NCBI GenBank assembly: GCA_038993745.2
Contig: CP160629.1
Span: forward strand, 1,054,001-1,118,000
DNA length: 64,000 bases
Direction of reading: 5' to 3'
Origin: Aliivibrio fischeri
GTDB taxonomy: Bacteria; Pseudomonadota; Gammaproteobacteria; Enterobacterales; Vibrionaceae
The notes beneath the pieces are model-generated. The model did no database searches. It was given only the letters and a program-made list of their open reading frames with translations, and was not told where the DNA came from. Of the stretch, positions 37,616 to 48,299 are shown in pieces. Made by a program: the position numbers and the translations under genes. Numbering within the stretch: position 1 is the stretch's first letter; every line of letters begins with the position of its first letter.

Positions 37616-38365
37616 ATGTCACAGTTAACCGCAACTGCATTATTTATCTCATCATTAAGCTTGTTGAGTTTTTCATCTTTAGCAGTAGAACCATCAGCTG
37701 ATGATGGGGCGTTTAGTGGAGATGCAAAGATCGGTTTTATCTATACCAAAACAGACGAAACCTCAATGTCGGTTAATTCAGGAGCGACTCTAAAGTATGA
37801 AGAAGCACTGTGGCACCATAAAGCGGCCTTCTCAACTTACTACACAAAAGGTAATGAGAGTGACGATGGTACAAACAAAAATAAAACAGTTTATGATGTA
37901 AAATATGACATGACAGATTCATTGTTTGTATTTGGTAATGCTAAGTATGAACATGACCAATTTGCGACTTATCGTGAACAAGTGTTATTAGTTAGTGGTT
38001 TTGGTGCAACGTTAATTGATTCATCAAACTCAAAATTAGATGTAGGGGCTGGTCCGGGTTATCGTTATTCTAAACGACAAGCTTTTGATGAAGATTTACC
38101 AAACAATTCGGAAGATGAAGTCATCGCAAACTTGTTTATTGAAGGGGACAGCAAAATCACTGATGGTTTAGAGCTTGGTGGTGGTGTTCGTATGGATTAT
38201 GGTGAATCAAATACAACAACAACGACTCATGTTTATTTAAAAAATAAATTAATGGAAAGCTTGTCTTTGTTGATTGATGCTGAGTATATATACAATAGTG
38301 TTGTGGCGACAGGTAAAGAACACGATGAAATATATAGTACAATCAGCCTAAATTATGATTTCTAG
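37616..38365 (+). CDS. DUF481 outer-membrane protein (YdiY-like)
   Basis: 249 aa; signal peptide ending near SSLAVEPSA. The rest is a run of amphipathic beta strands ending in Phe (ISLNYDF), an outer-membrane barrel. Family landmarks are FSGDAKIGFIYTKTDETSMSVN and the middle block DVKYDMTDSLFVFGNAKYEHDQF, then LDVGAGPGYRYS. Role unknown; E. coli YdiY is an acid-inducible relative. RBS AGAGGAAATTC precedes the ATG. Confidence 0.85.
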   Translation: MSQLTATALFISSLSLLSFSSLAVEPSADDGAFSGDAKIGFIYTKTDETSMSVNSGATLKYEEALWHHKAAFSTYYTKGNESDDGTNKNKTVYDVKYDMTDSLFVFGNAKYEHDQFATYREQVLLVSGFGATLIDSSNSKLDVGAGPGYRYSKRQAFDEDLPNNSEDEVIANLFIEGDSKITDGLELGGGVRMDYGESNTTTTTHVYLKNKLMESLSLLIDAEYIYNSVVATGKEHDEIYSTISLNYDF

Positions 38366-38551
38366 ATAATTGTTAATTATATTTAAGCTGAATGGTTATA
38401 GGTTTAATTAATTAGTCTGGATACATAATTGTCGTCAATATAACGGCGCCATTAATTGAGTTATTCATCTAAACTATTAGAGTGCGATCACTAATTTATT
38501 TTCTATATTTGATAAAATACCCATGAAAAAATTAGTTATTTATTAGGTTAC

Positions 38552-40447
38552 ATGAATCTCAAGCAAATAAAATATTTTATCGTTACATTTATATTAATCG
38601 GAGCTACTCCGATTTTTTATTTTTGGACACTATATCAAACAGAGCTGAACGCCATTCAATCTTTAAGAGAGACTGAGGCTAAGCATCAGCTAAATTATAG
38701 TCAAAATGCCATCAATGAAATCTCTTCAGAGTTATCTACTTCATTACGATTATTGTCAGACAGTCGTGCATTATTGCAGTTTATCCAATCACCATCTTTA
38801 AAAAATAGAGCATTACTTGAATCTCTATGGGCATTAACTGCAACTAACTATTCATATATCTCACAAGTGCGTTTTATTGATACCAATGGTATAGAGCAAT
38901 CTCGGGTTGATGATATTAATGGTGAAATAAAAGTTACCCCTATTTACCAATTACAAGATAAGTCTAAGCGTAACTATTTTCTATATGCACAAACATTAAA
39001 GGCGGAAGAGGTTGGTACTTTTGGTATTGATCTTGAAGTAGAAAATGGAAAAGTAGTTATACCTCTTCAACCAACATTACGTATTTTTACCCCTGTAGAA
39101 GTGGCTGATGAGCGAAAAGGGTATCTGGTTTTTAATTTAGATGTTTACGAAATAATTGAAGAGATCGATTATTCGATCGATAGTCATTATAACCTAGAAT
39201 TTGTTGACCTGGAGGGGTATTACCTAGCATCAAAAAATAAAGAAAAGATGTTAGGTAATCTTATAGAAGAAAGAGATAGTTTTAATTTATTGATTGAAAA
39301 CCCTAATTTATGGAGAGCGATGGAAGATCGTAACATCCATAATTTCAAAGATAAGAAACATTTTTATGCATTTAATAAAATAGCATTAGGTAATGGATTT
39401 GAAGGAAGCGAACTTTATTTACTATTAACAAGTAATATTAAAGTAGATTCTTCTGGTACAGATCATAAATTAGCATTTATTCTTTATGAAACAATAATGG
39501 CTATTATCTTACTTGTTATCTTATCCGTTATTATTTCTCGATATATCGTAAAACATCGAACAACTAGCCTTGAAAGTCAATTAGCTTTAGCTGCCTTGAA
39601 TGGTATGTCTTCGATTGTGATCACAGATAAGAACAACCGCATCATCAAGGTAAATGACGAGTTTACTCGAGTTAGTGGGTGGAAAGAATCTGAAGTGATC
39701 GGGCAATGTCCTTCAATCTTTCAATCTGGTGTTCATAGTGATGCATTTTATGCTGAAATGTGGCAAACAATTCAAGAAAATCAGAGTTGGGAAGGTGAAG
39801 TTGTTAATAAAAGAAAAGATGGAACCTTAATTACTGAGATATTACGAATTCAAGCGATCATGGGTATAAATGGTAAGGCTCAATACTTTATTGCTTCATT
39901 TGTTGATATTACTGCTCGAAAAGAATTAGAAAACTGCTTAAGAGAGTTGAGTGAAAAAGACATGTTGACTCAGTGCTGGAATAGAAGAAAGTTTGAAGCA
40001 GAGTTTTCAAAATTAACAAATAAGCAGCGTTTAACGCCTGAAGTAAAAATGTCTTGTTTGGCTATCATTGATATCGATTATTTTAAACGTATTAATGATC
40101 AATACGGACATGATGTCGGCGACAAAGTTATTAAAAATGTCGCTAGAATTTTGCAAACAGAAAGTCGAAGTATTGATTTTGTAGCAAGAATTGGCGGAGA
40201 AGAATTTGCTATTTTACTTCCAAATACAAGTTTGAAAGAAGCTGAAGTGATTTTAAATCGCTTAAGGGTTGCTATTCATCTTGCTGATGGTTCACAATCT
40301 GTAACCGTTAGTGGCGGTGTAACTGATATTTGTGATTGTGGAGAGGCAACTTACAAGCGTGCCGATCTTGCCTTATATGAATCAAAAACTGCTGGTCGAA
40401 ATCAAATATCTTGTTTTCCATCCAGTGAAATGGATCAAATAGCATGA
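38552..40447 (+). CDS. Membrane PAS-GGDEF diguanylate cyclase
   Basis: 631 aa: membrane helix (9-27), periplasmic sensor of the double-Cache type (about 35-290, with VRFIDTNGIEQSRVDD), second membrane helix (about 308-332), PAS domain (about 345-455: MSSIVITDKNNRIIKVNDEFTRVSGW) and GGDEF domain (about 460-625) with RIGGEEF near residue 548. The active-site motif is the functional GGEEF form, and IDYFKRINDQYGHDVGD is intact. No RxxD inhibitory site is obvious upstream of GGEEF. It makes cyclic di-GMP. Its stop codon touches the stop codon of the convergent T6SS kinase gene with no spacer. Confidence 0.92.
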   Translation: MNLKQIKYFIVTFILIGATPIFYFWTLYQTELNAIQSLRETEAKHQLNYSQNAINEISSELSTSLRLLSDSRALLQFIQSPSLKNRALLESLWALTATNYSYISQVRFIDTNGIEQSRVDDINGEIKVTPIYQLQDKSKRNYFLYAQTLKAEEVGTFGIDLEVENGKVVIPLQPTLRIFTPVEVADERKGYLVFNLDVYEIIEEIDYSIDSHYNLEFVDLEGYYLASKNKEKMLGNLIEERDSFNLLIENPNLWRAMEDRNIHNFKDKKHFYAFNKIALGNGFEGSELYLLLTSNIKVDSSGTDHKLAFILYETIMAIILLVILSVIISRYIVKHRTTSLESQLALAALNGMSSIVITDKNNRIIKVNDEFTRVSGWKESEVIGQCPSIFQSGVHSDAFYAEMWQTIQENQSWEGEVVNKRKDGTLITEILRIQAIMGINGKAQYFIASFVDITARKELENCLRELSEKDMLTQCWNRRKFEAEFSKLTNKQRLTPEVKMSCLAIIDIDYFKRINDQYGHDVGDKVIKNVARILQTESRSIDFVARIGGEEFAILLPNTSLKEAEVILNRLRVAIHLADGSQSVTVSGGVTDICDCGEATYKRADLALYESKTAGRNQISCFPSSEMDQIA

Positions 40448-41407
40448 TTATTTTTTTGAAAAAATAGATGTTACTTTCTTCATTATAGGAGTGTGATTGT
40501 CTATTTGATGATTTTTCATTTCCTTAAAGATATTTAATAGAGCTTTAAAGTTTAATTGGCGTTCACTTGGTACAGGCCTCATAGCTTGTAATAATATGTG
40601 ATGTAATTTTTGCTCTTCTTTTGTTCTTTGCTTTGGTTCTTCTTCATTCAGCTGGTAAGGGTGAACTCTTAAAAGCAATTTATAGAGCAAAATAGCTACT
40701 GAATATAAGTCACTTTTTATTGTTGGCGCATTGCCTTGCAATACTTCTGGAGCGGCATAGTCGCCACTCCAAGCATGAACTTGGTTAAAGTTTATCGTGA
40801 ATTTGTTTTTTTCAGGGTCTAGGTTTCGGCTGATACTAAAATCGAATAAAAATAATTCATTACTATCAGAAATAAGGATATTTCCAGGTTTTAAATCACC
40901 ATGGATCACGCCTCTTTTATGGCAATGGTGTATGCAATTAATTAAGCTATATGCGTATTTCAATCTCGCATCAATGGGAATGTTTTCAAAAGGTGAATCT
41001 AATAATAGAGAGAGTAGTTCACCTTTAATAACCGGCATAATAAGAAAACCCCGTTGTGACTCATTACATACCGCCAAGTGTTGTACTGATACAATATTGG
41101 GATGATGTAAATGACTAGATTGAATATATTCATTCACAAGTAACAAATCGGCATCAGCAAAATGTGAGGCTTCACTATTTAGTACTTTTATTGCCATATG
41201 ATAATTATTCAGCCCTATGCTTTTTAGCAATAAATCATCAACTTGGTACACAATACCCATACCACCAACACCAAGAACTCGTTTAATTTTATAACGCTCA
41301 TTAATGACTTTTGGAAGAGGGAGAGTATTTCCTTCCTTTCGCGTTGATTCTGTATTTAATTCATCAGAGTCATCGGCAATAAAGTGATCTATATTGATAT
41401 CAGTCAT
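40448..41407 (-). CDS. ppkA: T6SS-associated Ser/Thr protein kinase
   Basis: 319 aa with one kinase domain (about 40-290): Gly loop VLGVGGMGIVYQ, Lys in AIKVL, catalytic loop IHGDLKPGNIL (HGD for HRD), metal loop FDFS (DFS for DFG) and APEVL. There is no membrane helix or periplasmic domain as in the longer PpkA of Pseudomonas. It overlaps the phosphatase gene by 4 nt. In T6SS the kinase phosphorylates Fha-type proteins to trigger assembly and the phosphatase reverses it; here all three components are in the same cluster. Confidence 0.87.
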   Translation of the reverse strand: MTDINIDHFIADDSDELNTESTRKEGNTLPLPKVINERYKIKRVLGVGGMGIVYQVDDLLLKSIGLNNYHMAIKVLNSEASHFADADLLLVNEYIQSSHLHHPNIVSVQHLAVCNESQRGFLIMPVIKGELLSLLLDSPFENIPIDARLKYAYSLINCIHHCHKRGVIHGDLKPGNILISDSNELFLFDFSISRNLDPEKNKFTINFNQVHAWSGDYAAPEVLQGNAPTIKSDLYSVAILLYKLLLRVHPYQLNEEEPKQRTKEEQKLHHILLQAMRPVPSERQLNFKALLNIFKEMKNHQIDNHTPIMKKVTSIFSKK

Positions 41408-42075
41408 CTGTTGGCCTTAATCATAATGGCAGATAAATTATCATTTGCTTCTGTTAGTAATACTTGTTCTTTTAAGTGATAGCAGCCTTTGAGAGCACTT
41501 GGGAGAGCCATACATGCTTCAATCATATTGTTTGATAAGTATTTATGTACGCCATCACTGGATAGAAGAAAAGTATCTTTATGTTGTAATGGAATAATGC
41601 AATGTTCAATTGACAAATTGTGGCCCATTCCTATGGCCTGTGTGAGTGCCTCTTTCCCATTTTGTTCACGGGTGTGATCTTTCGATATCTGGTATAGCTT
41701 ATTATGACGAAACAAATAACATCGAGAATCACCTGCCCATAAACAGGCGATATGACCATTATGAGCAATTAACATGCATACAGTGCTGCCAATAACAGCA
41801 CTATGAGATAATGTCTTTTCTTGACTTAAATGGTGATTCACTTTTAAAAGCATTCTCTTTGCTTTATCAATTTTTTGATCTAGGCTGCCGTACAATAATT
41901 CTGAGTGGAAGGCATCCACAATCATTCCACTCGCAATTTCACCATACTCATATCCACCCATGCCATCTGCTATTATCCAGATTCCTTGCTCGGTAAAAGA
42001 TAAAATCGCATCTTCGTTTTTATCTCTTACCTTGCCTTCTTCTGAAAAATGGGCCGTTTGAAATTGTTGGCTCAT
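41404..42075 (-). CDS. pppA: PP2C-family protein phosphatase of the T6SS
   Basis: 223 aa. PP2C metal-binding aspartates are all present: VRDKNEDAIL, IIADGMGGYEYGE, WAGDSRCYLF, LLSSDGVHKYLS and ANDNLSAIMI. Soluble and cytoplasmic. It overlaps the end of tssM by 4 nt and the start of the kinase gene by 4 nt, so all three are translationally coupled. Role: reverses threonine phosphorylation of the FHA protein (known for the family in P. aeruginosa; inferred here). Confidence 0.9.
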   Translation of the reverse strand: MSQQFQTAHFSEEGKVRDKNEDAILSFTEQGIWIIADGMGGYEYGEIASGMIVDAFHSELLYGSLDQKIDKAKRMLLKVNHHLSQEKTLSHSAVIGSTVCMLIAHNGHIACLWAGDSRCYLFRHNKLYQISKDHTREQNGKEALTQAIGMGHNLSIEHCIIPLQHKDTFLLSSDGVHKYLSNNMIEACMALPSALKGCYHLKEQVLLTEANDNLSAIMIKANR

Positions 42076-45000
42076 CCATTAATCCTTTTTGGAAGATAGA
42101 AATTCGTTAATATTTTTCTATTAAAAGGATTAGGGGTTCGATCACTATAAATAAGGTATTTGGCTTTCATTCCTTTATTTTCCAGATCTACTTTTATGAC
42201 ATCTTGACCTCGGTATTTATTGACTCTGAATTTGTCTAATACTCGGAAGAAAGCCCAAGGACCTGAGTTTTGTTGGTTTACGACTTTAGAGCCACTTAGA
42301 TCTTGTAAAACAAAACTGACGTATTGACGCTGGTTGGTTATTGGCCACGTAAATTGTTTTTTCTGTATTGGACCATGACGGTAAGCAAATTTGTTTTTTC
42401 CGTAATAGAAAGTGGATTGCAAAGCGCTTGCATCAAGTTCAAATGGCGCAATACGGAACGAGACGTTGGCTTCTTTTCCTTTTGAACCATAAAACATACG
42501 TTGGATAGTTAACCCATAGTTATATTGGTCTAAGAATGAATCAGATAGCCCTAATGAACGTCCGTGTAAGGACTTTTGTTTGAATTTCCCTTTTGTTTAT
42601 AAACAAATGAGGATAAATAGGCGTCAAAGAAATTGTCTAAAATACCGCCGTTCTGGAAGAATTCATCAAAGTCAGCAATGTTTACATCATGACTACTGTT
42701 TCTAAATGGGTATCGACCTGATAAAGCGACATCGTAATGAGTAACGACTTTATCATGGTAAACCATTTGTACATGTTTTCTTGAATGGTTCAGTATAATA
42801 CCCCAAGCGTTATTTGATATTTGTTTCCACCATTGCTGTAATGGTTGGGGAAGCGTTTCTGCCATTACACGTATATCATTTAACTCATTTGGTATTCCTT
42901 GCATGCGATCGCGAGCAATCTTAAAGGCTGATGAATCAGGGTTAGGTGAGAACTTCACCATAGATAATCGTCCACTCAATTCGTTGATCACAACTAGTGC
43001 ATCTTCTAATGGAATCGTTGCTTGATCTTTATCTGTGAGTAATAGGTTCAGTGGTTCAAATTGATTGCTTACCGCTTTTCTCGCACTTTGAGAGCGTTCT
43101 TCGACACTGTGTAAGCCCAGAGAGGCGACTTTCTTCAGTTTCGTATTTACAGGTAGTTTCTTAACCTGACCTGCAGTTTTTGAAGCCACTTGAGCCTTAT
43201 CAACAAAGGTTGTATTTTCTTTTACTAGGTTTAAAAGTTTTAAAATTGGTTGGCTTGAACCGGTAATATTTGAAATTTGAAGAATGGCTTCATCCATATT
43301 TTTAGATGGTTTAATTTGAAGTTGATCTACCGCTTCTTTCCAATATTTAATGTAATCATGAAAATATAGGTCTTCGACATCTGCGTATAGTCCACGGATC
43401 TCATTAGCACTTAAATCACTTGATAGCCCAATAACCCAGTTTTCTTCAATCAGTTGTTTTACTTGGTCTAATCCTTTGCTTAAAAAGACAGCTTTATATC
43501 CTTTTTGCGTATATAAACCAGGAATAATGGTATTGGTGTGGATGAATAAGTTTTGGTTTGGTCCTAAATGATCACTGATTTTTATATCGCGCAGATCCAT
43601 CTCTTTTGCATCTTGTTTCAGTTGTTGGTAAACCAATTCTGATGTATTTGCTTCACGTAAAAATTTACGAGATTTAGCGATTAAATTATCGTTTAGTTGA
43701 ACAGGATCAAATTCAATAGCTAATAAATTTGAAAAGTGATTTTGCAGCTCTTTCTGCTCTGTTGCTGAACCACTGTATAAATACGACCAATGCAACCCCA
43801 TCCATTGTTCTAGATAAGCTTTATCAAGGTGCTCATGTAGATTTAGCATCAAATATGCACGTAAAGAAGGCGTTAAGAATTCTCTATTATCTTGATTGTT
43901 TGCCACTTGGTATTCGAGTTCACTTGTTACTTTAGGAAGCAGTAAACTGAGTAAACTTCTGTGGTATGCGGCTTCTGCTGCCTTTCGTAATTTATCTCCT
44001 TGTTGGAGTCCCGCAAACTCATCTGTGAGGGTTTCACTCTCTTTTGAATACACTTGAGTTGCTGCTAATAAAGTATTTAATGTTGGCAGTAATTCAATAG
44101 AAGGAGCTAAAGGGGATAAATGGACAATCTGTTGATTATAATCGCCAGAAAGAGACAATAACTCTTGTTGTTTATGATGATTGGTTAAAAAGCTGGTTGC
44201 CCATAATGAACCAAACCCAATCACAAGAGCAAAAGAGGCTGCATAGACCGCCATGTTTTTCAGTTTTACTTGTTTCTCATATTTTTCATCCAATGTAGCG
44301 AGTTCACTGTTTGGAAAAATCACGTCTTCAAGTAATTTTCGAATAAAGAACCCACGTTGATGTTTATAAGTAGGAAGAACTCGAGAGCTGATACCAAGGT
44401 TTTGCCCAATACCTGACGTGGTTGATTCAGTCTGGGTATTTGTTGGTTCGGGTACTGACGTTAGGTATAAACCACGTAAATGAGAGGCTTGGTGATAACG
44501 GGTTTTAGTAAAGGCTAATTCAGAAAATAACGCTAAGCGTTCAGCAAGGAAGCTTAATTGGCGTGGGAATTGTAATAGTTCTGCACGTTTCATCACATCA
44601 CGCTCATCGTGTAAGCGTGACATGACTTGTGAATCGATACGTAAAATGAGCTTTTCGAACTCATGTTTAATTTTATCGGCTTGCTGGCCTTCACCTTCGT
44701 TAAAAGTGACGCCAAAAACTTGGTCCATTTCTTCTCTGGATAGGGAAGAGAAGAAAGGTTCGAATCCCTCGACTTTATCCATTTTCGTTAATAAGAAATA
44801 GATAGGCATATCTGAGCTTAAATCATGTCTTAACTCTTGTAAGCGTTCACGTACATAGCGAGCTTGAACTTCGATTGCGCTTTCATCTGGAGATTGTAAT
44901 GTTGTGATATCAATAGTTAGTATGACCCCATTTAATGGGCGACGGCGACGCTTATTGCGTAGAGCTTTTAAAAAATTGCCCCAAATTGGTTTACTTAACT

Positions 45001-45592
45001 CATTTTCATGTTGATCAAAAAAGCGTCCTGCAGCATCTAAAAGAACGGCATGGTTAGCAAAATACCATTCACAATGTTGGCTATTTTGAATGTCTCTTGT
45101 GTAATGCCCATCAGTTTGGTTTAAAGGGAAATCTAATCCTGAACACTCTAAAAGGGTTGTTTTACCACTATTTTGTGGGCCAATAACCATATACCAAGGA
45201 AGTTGATATTTAACGTTATTATTGAGTTTTCCATATAGTCCAGCACGCTTGATTGTTGCAATTGCAGCTTCAAGTTTTGTTTTTAGAATGGTGCTGTGTT
45301 CACGAATAAAAGCCATTTCAGATTGCGCAGCTTCATACGCTTCTTTATTTTCTTCTTTTTGTGCTTCTCGCTTTGCTAAGCCCCACAAAGTCAGATTGAA
45401 TGCTCCCCATAGTAGTAAGCAAATGATAATTGTTAATGTTTTCCCGGTAGTCGTTTCAATTAATGGGGTATTTGCTATCGCAATATGCTTACCAAATAAA
45501 CACAATAATAAGGCAATAAATAGTGTTAATAATAAGCTCCAACACCATGTCTTTTTTAATGTGTTAAGCAATGAATTAAAAAATGATTTCAT
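42072..45592 (-). CDS. tssM: T6SS inner-membrane protein TssM/IcmF (frameshifted near the C-terminus)
   Basis: N-terminal membrane helices (WCWSLLLTLFIALLLCLF; TIIICLLLWGAFNLTLWGL), cytoplasmic NTPase-like domain with Walker A GPQNSGKTTLLE (about 137-148), third helix (AVYAASFALVIGFGSLWA) and a long periplasmic part. The frame ends at 42551 after NKSP. One extra base at the CC/GG at 42570-42571 gives LHGRSLGLSDSFLDQYNYGLTIQRMFYG and joins the C-terminal frame to 42072, which contains the FxLxxS-like TssM end (FELDASALQ). About 1174 aa when repaired, normal for TssM. Start: ATG 45592 rather than the upstream TTG at 45613. It anchors the membrane complex with TssL and TssJ. Confidence 0.88.
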
Positions 45593-45602
45593 CCGTAAAA
45601 TC

Positions 45603-46436
45603 CTATAAATCAATTTGCTGAAAAGCTTGAATTACATGCTCTGATTGTTGGTCCAATACATAATAGAAACCACCGTAAATAGCACACAATGAGAAAACCA
45701 CAACGCATACAATGCCAATCCAAGAGGTTTGTCTTGTGAGTTTATGGCGTTGAACTTGTTTCGGTTCCCAGTTTGGAGAGAGGCTAGCTTGCTCATCTCC
45801 TCGTAAAGAGCGAATTTGGCGATAAAGAGAATCACGAATGGCGTCTAATTCGACTAGACCTCTTGATAACACTCGATATTTACCTTCAAAACCTAAGCTC
45901 AAACATAGGTACATTAGCTCTAATAGATCTAAATACTTAGCAGGGTTTCTACTGAGTTTTTCTAATAGTAAGAAAAATTTCTCACCACCATATGTTTCGT
46001 TATGAAAGCTACTTAACATGCTTTTTGAGGCCCAGTGACTTTCTGAACCCCATGGCGTTGTTACGATGATTTCATCAACGAAAGTGCAAAGCAGGTAGCG
46101 AGATAAGGCAACATAATTACTCTCAACACCTGAGTTAATGGCTTGAAACTCGAAGGATTTTAACTCTTCAACTAATTTAGGTTTTAGTAACTCAATATCT
46201 TGGTAGCTTTCTTTTTTTAAGTCACACGTGATACAGAGTAATGAGGAAGCAGCACTGATTAGTGGGTTGTTTCCTGCAAAATTGTATTCTTCTGGTTTAA
46301 TACGCGCGGCGTAGACCATGCGCTCTTGAAGCTGGTTGAATTTGGGTGCACTTGGGCTTTCAGTTAAAGTTGGGTTAACTTGATTAGGCTCTTGTGTGAT
46401 AAGTACAGTACGGTCATCCATGCTACTGCTGTTCAT
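45603..46436 (-). CDS. tssL: T6SS inner-membrane protein TssL/DotU
   Basis: 277 aa; cytoplasmic helical DotU domain (about 40-225: NPLISAASSLLCITCDL, LSRYLLCTFVDEIIVTTPWG, YLDLLELMYLCLSLGFEGKYR), then one C-terminal membrane helix (SWIGIVCVVVFSLCAIYGGFYYVL) and a very short tail. No peptidoglycan-binding OmpA-like domain, so wall anchoring must come from elsewhere. Just downstream of tssK (1-bp gap) and overlapping the tssM 5' region. Confidence 0.93.
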   Translation of the reverse strand: MNSSSMDDRTVLITQEPNQVNPTLTESPSAPKFNQLQERMVYAARIKPEEYNFAGNNPLISAASSLLCITCDLKKESYQDIELLKPKLVEELKSFEFQAINSGVESNYVALSRYLLCTFVDEIIVTTPWGSESHWASKSMLSSFHNETYGGEKFFLLLEKLSRNPAKYLDLLELMYLCLSLGFEGKYRVLSRGLVELDAIRDSLYRQIRSLRGDEQASLSPNWEPKQVQRHKLTRQTSWIGIVCVVVFSLCAIYGGFYYVLDQQSEHVIQAFQQIDL

Positions 46437-46437
46437 A

Positions 46438-47760
46438 TTAACTATTCCTTATTGCCCAAAAGAAAAGAGAAAGCTCAGGGAAATCACCTGCAATATGGAA
46501 GGCAAATCCTCCAGATTGCGTTAGTTGAGAGCGATCGTTTGAGGTTAAATCAAGGGTGAAATAACAATAATCACCATGGAAAGGGACTTGTCTTGGGGCT
46601 ACAGAAAGTGAGCGACAAGTGATCCCCGGTAATTGAAGGTTTACAAGGTTGCGAATTTTTTCAACAGGTCCGACTTTTAATTGTGGTGGCAGTTGTTTTC
46701 GTAAGCTTTCAGCATCGGTATGAGAGCGAGCTGCGAGAATAAAGGTGGCTTCTTGCAATAAGCTATCATCAGAAATAGGGGCAATAAGTACACCGTGATT
46801 GCGTTTTTGTAGTGGTATCTCAAAAGCGTTTTGTTTCAATGACTGATTCAGTTGTTTACGCAAATGAAATAAGATCTGATCAAATGACTCGCCTTGTTCT
46901 TTATGATTGTATGATAATTTTAGATCTGGTCGACGATGACCTGAATCATAAGTAGACAACTCTCCTTGCAAAGATGAAAGTAATAAAAAGAGCTCCTCTG
47001 GATGGTATTGAGAGCACTTATTTAGATAGTGGAGCTGAGGCTCGTACTTATTTAATAATTGAAGTAATAAGAAGTCACCAATTTCAGAGGTCGCGTGTCC
47101 TGATTTAGTAATACGTTCGGCTAAAATATCGGCCTTATGAGTAACGAGAGTTAAGACTTCTCGTAGCGAACGATGAACAAGAGACGAGTGAACACCATTG
47201 ATAAAACTCGCTTCAAAATTAGGGTTGAGTTGAATCGCACCTTCTGGAGTGACTTGTTTAATTTCACATAGTTTGATTTTAACCCAATGATTATCAATCT
47301 CTTCTTCGGTAATAATATGAAAATCCAACTCACCACAACTGATAGTCTGTAAGTTTTGTACTTGGGCATTATTATCTGAAATGGTTAAATCGTGAGAAAC
47401 ATAACGAGTGTTAATTTCGGTTTCTTTTTCATCGCGAGCTTCCGGACTATTGATAGTCGATAAAGAAATCGCTAAATACAGATTTAAGTTTGTTTTAGGC
47501 GCATCAGACTCCCAAACAATAGGGGTTGTTTGATGTTGAATATCAAATAGTGAACCATCGGGTAAAATACCACTAGCCTGACTGATAACGATCTTTCCAA
47601 CAGATAAATGATGACTATCAAAACTCAGAGAATGGAAACCCCAATTAAACCTGTGTTGCTTCTGCGTACGTACTTGCAGTTGATTTTGATAGTAACGATC
47701 ACTTTGTTGGAAATGTTGAGGCCGCAATAGCATGCCTTCTTTCCATATAACTTTTTGCAT
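46438..47760 (-). CDS. tssK: T6SS baseplate protein TssK
   Basis: 440 aa. Begins KVIWKEGMLLRPQHFQQSDRYYQ, the hallmark of TssK, with the following WGFHSL block and the family's late segment LPGITCRSLSVAPRQVPFHGDYCYFTLD. TssK trimers link baseplate and membrane complex through TssL/TssM. Separated from tssJ by 11 bp. Confidence 0.95.
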   Translation of the reverse strand: MQKVIWKEGMLLRPQHFQQSDRYYQNQLQVRTQKQHRFNWGFHSLSFDSHHLSVGKIVISQASGILPDGSLFDIQHQTTPIVWESDAPKTNLNLYLAISLSTINSPEARDEKETEINTRYVSHDLTISDNNAQVQNLQTISCGELDFHIITEEEIDNHWVKIKLCEIKQVTPEGAIQLNPNFEASFINGVHSSLVHRSLREVLTLVTHKADILAERITKSGHATSEIGDFLLLQLLNKYEPQLHYLNKCSQYHPEELFLLLSSLQGELSTYDSGHRRPDLKLSYNHKEQGESFDQILFHLRKQLNQSLKQNAFEIPLQKRNHGVLIAPISDDSLLQEATFILAARSHTDAESLRKQLPPQLKVGPVEKIRNLVNLQLPGITCRSLSVAPRQVPFHGDYCYFTLDLTSNDRSQLTQSGGFAFHIAGDFPELSLFFWAIRNS

Positions 47761-47771
47761 TTATCTATCCT

Positions 47772-48263
47772 CTAAATTCGCGCACTACTGCTTTGTGGGG
47801 CGTTCTTTTTCTTTTTCACGCGTTTTAATTTGACGATAGAAGAGTCGGTAGCGATCAATTCCACTTTTTGTGCCTCTTCGGGCTCAACTGTGTATATGTA
47901 ATGCCATTTTGCATTATCTATATCTTGATAAGCGCCGATAACAGCTAAATATTGTCCTTTTTCACTGAGCTTTAATTTGATGATTTTTTTATCGCCAGGT
48001 CGTAAGATGATTTCCTCTTCTGCGATAAAATCCGCTCCTAAGGTTGATTTTGCATTATTGTATAAATCAAAAAATTCTGAGTTTTCAAAGCCAGTAATTG
48101 AAGATAACTCTAATACCCTTACCACTAGAGGCGAGGGGCGATCCGCATGATCAGGGTTAACATTTGCAGAGGCATTGAGAGTAAGCGCTACGTAAGTTGG
48201 ATCTGGTGTGCTGCTGCATCCAACGAGTAACAATAGAGCTATGAAGGTAAATAATTTTTTCAT
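47772..48263 (-). CDS. tssJ: T6SS outer-membrane lipoprotein TssJ
   Basis: 163 aa; lipobox LLLLVGCSS (Cys about 16). Mature TssJ beta sandwich: TYVALTLNASANVNPDHADRPSPLVVRVLEL and FDLYNNAKSTLGADFIAEEEIILRPGDKKII, typical of the family. Anchors the TssM periplasmic domain to the outer membrane. Basic C-terminal tail (KRVKKKKN). Confidence 0.93.
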   Translation of the reverse strand: MKKLFTFIALLLLVGCSSTPDPTYVALTLNASANVNPDHADRPSPLVVRVLELSSITGFENSEFFDLYNNAKSTLGADFIAEEEIILRPGDKKIIKLKLSEKGQYLAVIGAYQDIDNAKWHYIYTVEPEEAQKVELIATDSSIVKLKRVKKKKNAPQSSSARI

Positions 48264-48299
48264 AGTGAATACGTCCTTATTCTTAATTCTTTACGCTAA

